Assembly (NCBI GenBank): GCA_019279435.1
Contig: JAAALK010000079.1
Location: forward strand, 67,838,330-67,902,329
From: Zizania palustris
Taxonomy: Eukaryota; Streptophyta; Magnoliopsida; Poales; Poaceae
Reading direction: 5' to 3'
Length of the DNA: 64,000 nt
The translations under genes and the position numbers were made by a program. Below, one piece after another: positions 21,256 to 31,200 of the stretch (its first letter is position 1; each line of letters begins with the position of its first letter). Below the pieces are notes generated by a model. It saw only the letters and a program-made list of their open reading frames with translations, had not been told where the DNA came from and ran no database searches.

Positions 21256-21868
21256 CTTAAAAAAGCTTGTTTTGTAACTATACTTATTTGTTTTTATCTT
21301 GATTTTATAATTAATGGTGAAAGCGATCATTATTTGAATGGCCGTTGGTTGTCTTGCCATCTCCTCCGCCGCCTCCGCTCTAGGGTTCCATGGACCTGGC
21401 CGCTGCCTCCGCCGATGGGGGCTCCTTCCTCGAGTTCGTCGACTACGCCATCTCCATGCTCTCGTCCTCTGGGGGCGACGACGATGGCTCCGGCTCCCCT
21501 GGCGCTGGGCCGGCGCCTGCGCAGCCGCCGTGGGGGTGGGCGGTGGCCCAGGTGCTCAAGTCGTGCTGCGCTTACTCCAGCGGCGTCACCGCCGCCATAC
21601 TGCTCTCCGACCTCTTCCAGGTTAGACTCGCCGTGGCGCCAAACTAGCCATTTTATAAGCTGTTTGTTATTTTAATATTGGGATTATTCGTTCAAATCTG
21701 ATGTGGTTAAATTTACTATACTTAAATTTATATCGCATTTCCATGGTGCATCTCTTTCTCCAATCTGTTACGGTTTTTGTTTTGTGTTCTCTGCTTAGAA
21801 TCAAATATATTCTTGAAGCAAATGCCAATATATCAAAGAATTTCGAACCGATGTGGTGTCTGCGTCGA
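21256..21868 (+). repeat. Direct duplication, left copy (upstream flank, exon 1 and start of intron 1 of the OB-fold gene)
   Basis: Nearly identical to 24614-25226. It begins cttaaaaaagcttg and ends gtggtgtctgcgt. After that point it joins inverted-repeat arm 2. About 130 bp of 5' flank, the first exon and 250 bp of intron 1 are shared by the copies. Confidence 0.9.
21390..21620 (+). CDS. Alternative first exon (1a) of the OB-fold gene
   Basis: 231 bp, 77 codons, starting MDLAAASADGGSFLEF and ending DLFQ at a GT donor, as in exon 1b (24748-24978). It differs by a few residues (MDL/MDP, GGDDD/GGDGD). It is open and has an intact donor in phase with exon 2 at 25489, so it could be spliced across 3.9 kb. 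This copy keeps the presumed native upstream flank. Confidence 0.6.
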
Positions 21869-22670
21869 AAGAATTTATATAGATTATTTGTTTTGCTGTG
21901 ATTTTTTTCATAAAACTTATACAATATCATCTACTCATTCTTTTTGAGTGTAATTCATTGTGTCATTTTCTAGATTCATCTATATAAATTTATTAATCTA
22001 TAGATAGATAAATTAAGAAAATGTCAGAATGACTTACACTCAGAAACAGATATTATTTTTAAGTATATACACATCTTAGTCATATTCTCATCTAGTGGCG
22101 TAACCAGAATGAAACTATTGGGTATGCCTAGTTAATACATGATTCGATTTTGTATAACATTATAAATTCCATATACATATAAAACTTTGGTATAAATTGA
22201 AATTCATAGCCACAATTTTATAAAGATATGTTTGGTTTAGTTTTTCTAACCATCTTTTCATTAGAAAAGCTGATGGTACATGAGTACCAGATAAAACCAT
22301 TTTTTTGCTAACCATAGTAATTATTTTCCTGTACAAAGTAAAAGTTGTTTTACCCGTAGATTTTATAATTTTGTGATTTTTGCTACGAGTTTATTATATT
22401 CGTTGTTAATTGAGATATGAAATCACTATTTTCTATTGTTAAATTTAATAAAATAAATATTCGTAACTACTTTAATTAAACAAATTCGTAACTTTTCCAC
22501 CGTCTAAGTTCAGAACACTTTTTTTTAAAAAAAATTGGGCTCAACGGAACAAAAGTTATTAAGTTTTAACCAAACGCGTTCGCACGAATCTTAAGGCCCT
22601 ATACAACCACACAGACCCGTTGGATTGCACGGAACAGGAAGGGAGTTTCTAGGGTTTAGGCCAGCGAGCG

Positions 22671-22838
22671 ATGGGGGCGGCGGGCGACGAGTCGGCGGCT
22701 GCAGGGGCGGCGGCGGCAGGTGCCGCCGCGGGAGAGGCGGGGGCTGACTCCAAGGACCTGCAGCAACAGAGCAAGGCGCTGGACAAGCTCACCGACCGCG
22801 TCGAGGACCGCCAGCTCGACTCCTCCCGCGTCCAATCC
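22671..22838 (+). pseudogene. Orphan duplicate of HYPK exon 1
   Basis: Encodes the same 56 residues as HYPK exon 1 (MGAAGDESAAAG...SSRVQS) with its GT donor, but exons 2-4 are absent downstream. Read-through into the copied intron ends after 76 codons. The copied upstream region may keep promoter activity (inference). Confidence 0.88.
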
Positions 22839-23686
22839 GTACGTTCTGTTCTAACCCCAAACCCAAGTCCTCATCGATCACTCATCTTAGTTGCATTATA
22901 AGTGAGGAACATGTATAGGTTGATATCGATTCGTTCATTGGCAAGCAATGGGGTGGGGAACTGGATTATTTGGACGTTCGGTGCACTCGTCATGATTCGC
23001 TAATAGTAGAAACGCAATGATAGGGCTCGATTTTGTTCCATTTTACTACTTTGCTGAGGGCATGCTTCAGCTCAATCAATCTAGAGGAATTTCGGTTGCT
23101 CCTTAAAATCTTAAATCTGATCCGTCAATTAAATACTTATATGCTTGTCGGTGCTGAATATGAACATTAGAGCATTTTAAATACAAAAATCATCTAATTG
23201 TATGCTATTGCTATTGTCCTCAAGCACACACTATAGCACTACCATAATTGTAAGTTGTAAGACATTAAACTGTAGCCTGTAGAACCACAAGCTGAAGATT
23301 TTACATTTTTCATGTGCAGAACAGATCCTGTAATTTGTCCATCCGCCATTTTCTTGGTTGATTATCCAAGGAGTATTGTGATGAACTCCTTTTTGCTTGT
23401 TGGTGTATTCTAGCTTAATTTATTTTCAAGTTTTAGAGGGTGATAACATTAGATTGATATATGGGTGTGTTGCAGACTTGCAGGATAAAAGCAGGCTGTT
23501 TTTTGATGGTCGGTAGTTATTATTTAGTTATGATTGGATCAACCATGGGATTATTATGGATCTTGGCGATCTCATTGAAATACCAGTAGTTTTATCAGAT
23601 TTAAAGATGCTCTTAAATTTGTAATGATTGTACCAGTTTTATGGCAACCTACATTTTTTTAATTTAAAATCAAGATGGCCTTAGAC

Positions 23687-24401
23687 CATACTTATCAAGG
23701 CGTCGCTAAAGCGTCGCTTTAGCGGTAGAGCGCTCGGTGAGGGTAAGGCGTCGGGACACCTTACCCTCCAATGTTGCCTCCGCGCGCGGAGAGGCCTGGT
23801 GTGGTGCAGATCTGGCACGCAGAGGCCGGGCGTGATGCAGATCGGGCATGGAGAAGCTTGGCGTGAGGCAGATCGCGCACTGAGAGGCCGGGCGCGGCGC
23901 AGCCCTGCGCAAGCGGGGCACAGCTTGGCGTGAGCAGAGTGCGACCTGGTGCTTGGCCGGTGTGTGGCCCGGCGCGAGCAGGGCATGAGTGTCGCACGGC
24001 CATGCTCGAGCGTGGCAAGGTTCGACGCAGAGGCAGAAGAGAGGAAGAGGGGGATAGAGAAGAGGGAAGTCATGGCGGCTGGAGTGAGGGGAGGAGAGGG
24101 TGACGGCTGGAGTGAGGGGAGGAGAGGGTGACGGCTGGAGTGAGGGGAGGAGAGGGAACTGTGCTGAGAGTGTGGGAGATAGTTTAGGGTTTGTAACTGG
24201 GCCTTGGGCCTGGTTTGTAACTGGGCTGAGTTTGACTAAAATTATATGAATAAGCTGAATTGAGCTTTAAATATATTATTATACATACTTTTATATTTAT
24301 TATTGTAATTTTAACTATATATATATATATATTAGTTTTTAGTTTTGTAAGTTATATAAGTGATAACATTGCAATTTGTTATTATATCATTACTTTTATG
24401 A
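23687..24401. mobile_element. Truncated copy of the HYPK intron-1 hAT-like element
   Basis: The intact end CATACTTATCAAGG follows the inverted target duplication CCTTAGAC (23679-23686). The other end is missing; the sequence stops inside the AT-rich half at 24401. It was carried here within arm 2 rather than by its own transposition. Confidence 0.85.
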
Positions 24402-24412
24402 GTAATTTTCCC

Positions 24413-24612
24413 TAAGTTTTAACCAAACGCGTTCGCACGAATCTTAAGGCCCTATACAATCACACAGACCCGTTGGATTGCACGGAACAGGAAGGGAGTT
24501 TCTAGGGTTTAGGCCAGCGAGCGATGGGGGCGGCGGGCGACGAGTCGGCGGCTGCAGGGGCGGCGGCGGCAGGTGCCGCCGCGGGAGAGGCGGGGGCTGA
24601 CTCCAAGGACCT
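24413..24612 (+). repeat. Third, 200-bp copy of HYPK upstream region plus start of exon 1
   Basis: Matches 22560-22759 with about one difference seen. It includes the leader with ggaagggagtttctagggtt, the HYPK ATG (24524) and about 30 codons, then switches after 'ccaaggacct' to the OB-fold gene's upstream flank. Confidence 0.9.
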
Positions 24613-25015
24613 TCTTAAAAAAGCTTGTTTTGTAACTATACTTATTTGTTTTTATCTTGATTTTATAATTAATGGTGAGAGCGATCATTATTTGAATGGC
24701 CGTTGGCTGTCTTGCCATCTCCTCCGCCGCCTCCGCTCTAGGGTTCCATGGACCCGGCCGCTGCCTCCGCCGATGGGGGCTCCTTCCTCGAGTTCGTCGA
24801 CTACGCCATCTCCATGCTCTCCTCCTCTGGGGGCGACGGCGATGGCTCCGGCTCCCCTGGCGCTGGGCCGGCGCCTGCGCAGCCGCCGTGGGGGTGGGCG
24901 GTGGCCCAGGTGCTCAAGTCGTGCTGCGCTTACTCCAGCGGCGTCACCGCCGCCATACTGCTCTCCGACCTCTTCCAGGTTAGACTCGCCGTGGCGCCAA
25001 ACTAGCCTTTTATAA
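24524..25015 (+). pseudogene. Chimeric ORF: HYPK N-terminus fused to out-of-frame OB-fold gene sequence
   Basis: 163 codons starting with the HYPK residues MGAAGDESAAAG...DSKDL and continuing into LKKACFVTILICFYL from the OB-fold gene's flank, then through exon 1 in a different frame. It overlaps the OB-fold start codon at 24748. If transcribed from the copied HYPK promoter it would act as a long overlapping upstream ORF. It has no recognisable function of its own. Confidence 0.6.
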
Positions 25016-25226
25016 GCTGTTTGTTATTTTAATATTGGGATTATTCGTTCAAATCTGATGTGGTTAAATTTACTATACTTAAATTTATATCGCATTTCCA
25101 TGGTGCATCTCTTTCTCCAATCTGTTACGGTTTTTGTTTTGTGTTTTCTGCTTAGAATCAAATATATTCTTGAAGCAAATGCCAATATATCAAAGAATTT
25201 CGAACCGATGTGGTGTCTGCGTGGAA
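24614..25226 (+). repeat. Direct duplication, right copy (flank, exon 1 and intron 1 start of the OB-fold gene)
   Basis: Pairs with 21256-21868. Together the copies bracket about 2.7 kb of inserted HYPK-derived sequence. This copy is contiguous with exons 2-13. Confidence 0.9.
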
Positions 25227-28200
25227 ATAAACAAGGGCATATATGGAATATTCTTGCACTAAAACCACTCCTGTAGCTTCCAATAACGCTGAAGCAATTA
25301 GATTAGATTATTTTGTAAGGAGCTAAGGATTACACAATTTGGCAATCCCATGCTTCTTGCTCATGAGTCATGTGGGCATATTAACTAATGTAAACCCATT
25401 TCAAATATATGCTTGTGGTTGCATTTATTCATCTTTTTTTTTGCACTAGGCAGATGACTCAGGGTTTAAAATTTTCTTCTTTCGATAGTCTTGGACAGAA
25501 CAGCGTAAATCTCTGACTGCTAAGAGGAAAGTTGAACTGACCAATCTTCTAAAAACAAGCAATAGGAGGAGAAGGCTTCCTAATACTATCACAATTGATT
25601 CTATCCATGAGAAGAACTTCCTTTCTCCCAAGAGTGTCCTTGAAGCTGTTGTCATCAACGTATTTGCCATTCCTGGTATGCTTATAAACTTATATTTTGC
25701 TTCTATCCAACAAAGAAGCTATTCACACTGATGATTTTTAGATTAGTTTCAGAACACTTGGGATTTACAGGGATATTTATTAAACATAATGGCTGGCTAC
25801 TAGCCTATTATGTTTCTATGCCATTATTTCCTAATAAGGTCACAGGTTCAATCTTATGAAGATATGTGATCTTTGGATTATTAGTTTGCACAGCATGATC
25901 CTTGAATAAATGTACTGATAAAACCAATCACTTGAACTTCCTCTTTGTATTTTACTGCCAACTTGCATTTTCCTCAACTGCCTCCTAAACTTTGTGTCCT
26001 TGTAGGTACACACATATACATGCTTACCTTGGGAGACATGTGGAGTACATCCACTATCGATCTATATCTACACCGAAGGTAGATCTGATTCTGAGAGTCT
26101 GACTACTTATTGTTTAGATAACCTTCATCTCTGTTTCACTGGTACAATGGTAAAAGTAAGTGAATAATGCATTATAAATCCAACACTAAGGTAAATCTGT
26201 TATTAGATTGTTCTGTTTATATTGTGACTTATTTTTCTTGTTAGATACTACAAGTACATTGAACAACATGGTGTGTTGAAGAAGGGTCGAGAAGTTATGC
26301 TCACAGGATGTTGTCTACGCACAGCTATGGAGGGATCTGGCCATGCTCGTATTTTGCCAACAGAATATATGGTGATGTTACTTGATGAGGTATCAGATTC
26401 AAATATTTAGGTTTGTAAAGGAAGCAGAATTGAGAACATATTTTTTATTTGCAGCTCGCCATTTCTTTTAGTTAATTTTGGTTGTTTTAATTTAGTTTCG
26501 TACCTCATAATGATTCTTCATAGTTCATAGCGATGATACACTACAAACTTCACAAATCAATTTAGACATCAAACAACTTCATCACTGTTTACTCATTAGA
26601 TTATCTGTAAACTACTTGCTTCTTTCAAGCCTCAAGGAGTCAAGGATCCATGCTTGCAATATTACACTAATTATTCTTGTTTATAAACAAATAATTTTCA
26701 ATTAGTCTGTTAAAAATAAAAATTGCATTCCGTTCCGTACTACGGAATGCTAGATACAGCTGGTTCACTAAAGCTTTTTAATTAAGACATCATGCATTAT
26801 TTAGTTTGAACTTATGTTTAAATTTTAATTTATACAGGATGAAGATGAAGATGCCTTGTTACTTGCTGCAAAGTTTTGCACGTATTATTTCTCATCTATG
26901 CTGCTAGAGGAGAATAGAAATAATATTTCCTACTCGTTTTATGCCAGGTATAATGAGATGTTAAGACTTGATACATTTTTGTTAATAGCTATTAATGGTG
27001 ACATTTTTACATTGAGCGCTGTTATGGTTATACTAGCAAAATTTATTCACTTTAATTGGGGATGTTATATTTTGCATCCATTTTCATCGATTGCTATACC
27101 ACCTAATATTGTAACATGTAAGAGACTCTGTATATTCATGCCCCCATGACTGTGTCTGTGTGTGTTGTGATGAAAATCGAAGTCGCTTTCATGCTGAAAT
27201 AAAAAACTAAAAATTTTGCTGGTGAAAATGTGTGAGTATGTGTTTTAGTTTCTGGGGAGAGGGTTGATGGGGGTTACCAGGATTATTAAAACGAACTTTG
27301 TTTGCTGGTGAGAATAAAAACAACTCTAGTTGATGATAAAAACTTAATAGAATGAGCCAAATCAATTTGATAATGAAAGATTTATAACACTGCCCTTTCT
27401 TTGTCCTGTAGGATCGAGAAGATTGAGTCCTTGGAACCTTTTCAGTGTACGGAAAGAAAGCAGATTGTACTCGTAGACAATTATGATGCAAGGATAAAAT
27501 TTGTTTTATGGGGAGAGCAGGTTTTGCTTGCAAATCTTTTCAGGTTCATAAGTTCATTTCACTCGATATAAGTACCAAATGTCTCATTCAAGTTATTGTA
27601 AGCTAAACCTTTTATTCTAGTGTAGGGAGCATGCTTGCACTGGACAGTCCTTTTATTGCAAATTTTGTGCACAATAGTCATGAGGAGTCTCAGGAACTTT
27701 GCCTTGAATATGGCAGTGCAACACAGGTTTACCTGGTGCCTATTGCACAGCAGGAGGAACAGGTTGGTGTGAATATTTTGGTGATGCGTCTCTCTGCACT
27801 ACTTCTTTTGACCAAGATGGAAAAGATTGTGTGCCAGGTACTTCTCACTCCTATTCAAATAAGGAGCCAAGGATCTCGACTGTCATGTGTTCCCAGTGGC
27901 AATATGGCTTCGCAAGTAGCATTACCACGTGATTTACATGGTTCAGTTGATTTCAGCAAATATCCGTTTCGAGTTAGTAACCTGAACTTCATTCATTTTG
28001 GTTTCTTTTTATCAGATAGTTTTGCCAATTACTATACGTGTGATCTTCATTATTACTTGATAGAAACATGCTAATGCTTTACAATTCCCATCATCATTTT
28101 CCTCTCTTCTCTTTCATAACCATCTATTATTATTGGTTGAAGTTTATCTTTGGAAAAAGGTGTTCTCTTCTTTCTTGACTCATGGATTTTAGTCTGATAC

Positions 28201-31200
28201 AACTTATATACTATATACTTATACCATGCATGCAGTAAGGTCCTGTAAATATCTTTTGTTGTGTGCTTGTATAACATGCCTATTTTTTTAGGTATATGTA
28301 AGTGATATTCATGATAAAATGGTTGGAGTTAGTCTGTTTGGCACTGTAACAAGTGTTTGCAAAGCAAGCGCATCAGGGACAAACTTTTATTTGGAGATAG
28401 AAGATACAACAGGAGTTATTCTGATGAAGCTTAAGTTTCTTGGAGCCTGGTATCGGTTCTTGGACTTGTGCACTGATATTTTCTGTCTATTCCCTATCTT
28501 GTCTGAAGATGTATGCCTATTTGGCTTAAAAAAAGAACTCAAAATTGTTCTTGTAACTGTCATGCTACTGTTAGGTACTTAGGTGTGAAACTTGCAACAT
28601 CCAGGCATATGCTTTGGCACTTTGGATGAGTATTAATGTGCTAGACTTAAATATAGAAAGCTGGCCAACATACTGGTACAATTTGGAGCCCAGCAAATAT
28701 CCTATTTGCTTTTGCACCAGGCATGGTATCATGATTAAAATAGGAATACATCTAGTTTCTTCCATCTAAAATCTGATTGAGTGATTGTTTTGTCATTTTG
28801 TTTTTTTATATCAAATCAATGTTGAACTATTGATGTTAATGTGTTTACATTACACTAAATGACTAAATCAAATGATGTCCTCTCAATCTATTTCCTGTGA
28901 ACAATAAACAATGTTGTGAAGGCTGGACACCATCAAATGTTTTCTTACCGGAGCTGTTATATGAGCTGATATAATCTGATTATAAAATTCATGAGGCACC
29001 TGAACTGTACAGCGTGTGCAAGACTGCACTATTCCAAATATTTATCGTTATACTAATTAGCTTTTGATATTTGATGCTGTTTTTGGTAGGGGGCAGGGAA
29101 GGAACTAAATAATTCCTTCTGCTTAGTTTATTCCATAGCCCTTAAGAGGTATTTATAGGCCTAATACAATCTAATCGACTAACCTTATCTCTATCTTTAA
29201 AACAGAAATAATCCTAACTAACTAATCTTATCTTAACTAATTCTAACTAATTATGCCAATGCACATAACAATCTCTCCCTCCCTCAGAAATCAGCTCGTC
29301 CTCAAGCTGAAAATCCGGATAAGCAGAGTCGTGCAACGGCGAACAACTAAAAATTAATTTTGGTATACGACACGGGGTGCGCGTAGCAAATGACTCCCTG
29401 AACAGTTTGAATTTTCTGTGGCGGATCTGGAACTTCTATGGCAGAATTTTTTTGTGCCCTAATCTGTCCAGACCACAGCCGCCCCCCACCAGAACGTCAT
29501 GCCCCAATCTGTCCATACCACAGCCGCCCCCACCAGAACGTGGCGCTCGCCACCTCCGTCCTCCGCCTCCGGGCCAGCACCTACCAAAACCGCGTGAGCC
29601 TCTTTGTCTTGACCGCCACTGCTCCCCACCGACGGGGCCATCCTGGGGGAGCGCTTCGGCTTACGGTTGCGGTGGAACAGACCGACGACGATGGCGAGGA
29701 GTTTGGCGGTGGTATGTTGCGTCGATCCGCTCATGTGGTGCGCGCAGTGGTCTGTCGGCCTGCCTGCGGGGAGGACCGGTGGCGCGCAGGGAAGAATGAC
29801 GCTCGTGGAGGGCCGCCAGTGTGGAGATGGCACCCATGCGGTTGGCCGGCGTTGCGGCTGCTTCGACTTCAGCATCGCAGGGCGCGTCTCAGGGGTGGAG
29901 GCGGCTGTGGAAAGTAATCCTTGGGTGCTAAATTTATGGTTTCCTAGTTTATGGTTTCCTATAATGGCTTAGTCTATCCTGAGTATTTGGCAGTCCTCTA
30001 TATTTGGTAGTCTATCCTGAGATAATAAAGGGCCTAAATAATCCCTTGCTATGTATCAAACACTGCCATGTATTGCTCTATATAATCTGATGAAGGGAGT
30101 CATGGCTCAGTGCCAAAGTTAGCCCATAAACATTCTGTCCCTTGTTCTGTTCGGTTCCTGTTTGGCCCGGGTGCTCGCCGGTGAGTTCCTTCTCTCCGGT
30201 GTGTTACCAACAGCGGCCTGTGGCAGAGGGAGCGGAAGTTCGGCTAGGGTTTGGCCGATGGCATCGTCTCCCTTTCCTCCTCCCCCTTGTGCTTCAGCCT
30301 CCGCATCCGGCGACGGTGGCGACGACGCGGTGACAACCTGCTCCATGGCACGCTTGTTGGCCATGAGGGCTGCATTGTCCACAGAGGGCTCCACGAGGGC
30401 CACCTCGCCTTGCTGATCTGCGGCCTCCTTGATGAGGATGGGGCTGAGCGCCTCCTGATCCTTCCTCTCTCCTTGCGCTTCTGCCTCTGCATCCGACGAC
30501 GGTGACGATGGCGTGATGGCGAAACCCGTTGCGCCGTGGGGGAAACTCGGCAGCGTGGAGGCCACCAGAGCCAAGCCTAGGTACGCCCGGAGGTTGGCAA
30601 CAATCTTCTGTAAATCTGCGAGAGCTTGCATATCTTCTATGGTTGGGATGAACGTCGTCATGGCGTCGGATCTTTGGAACCTGGCTCTGATACCCAATGT
30701 TCTAAATGGCGGCATTAGACGGGCGCCTAGGCGGCGCTGGGCGCTGGGCGCCGCCCCTGCGCCGCGCGGAAAGGTTTGGCGGCCGGCTGGGCGGCCAGGG
30801 CGCCTAGGCGGGTCAACCGCGCCCTGGGCATTGACCGCGGCGCCTAGGCGCCCTGGGCGGCGATGGCGAAAACGCAAAAAAATCTGATTGGAGGGGGTAA
30901 AACGCAAAAACCTAGGGTTTTTATTTTCCTGGTGGCTGGCCCGTGGCATCCTCCTTGCCCCTTGGCTCGCCGTCACGCCGCTGTTCGCCACTTCGGCCTT
31001 CGCCGCGCTCTGGTGTCGACGCCGGCCTCGCGCGCGCCTCCGTCTGGACTCTGGCCATCTTCCCTCACGGCGGAGCGCGCGACGACTTCGGCACTCGGCA
31101 GTCCGGTGGCCTCCCCGTGCAGTCGTGCTCCGGCCTCCGGCGGCGCTCGTTCTCCGGTGGGGCTCGGTCCACCGGTGCACTGCACTGCTGCTGCTCACGG

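Larger units (their letters stand above)
21882..24401. repeat. Inverted repeat arm 2 (about 2.5 kb), pairs with 14815-17331
   Basis: Reverse-complement copy of arm 1, carrying an orphan HYPK exon 1 and a truncated hAT-like element. By eye only scattered single-base differences and homopolymer-length changes separate the arms, so the copy is young. The left end abuts the left direct-duplication copy. The right end breaks inside the hAT-like element, at a 12-bp scrap matching a MITE terminus. Confidence 0.93.

Noticed and set aside
30662..31198. N-terminal extension of the 30119 minus-strand ORF
   Set aside because: It crosses the precise hAT-like element border at 30695, so it is a chance fusion with transposon sequence.
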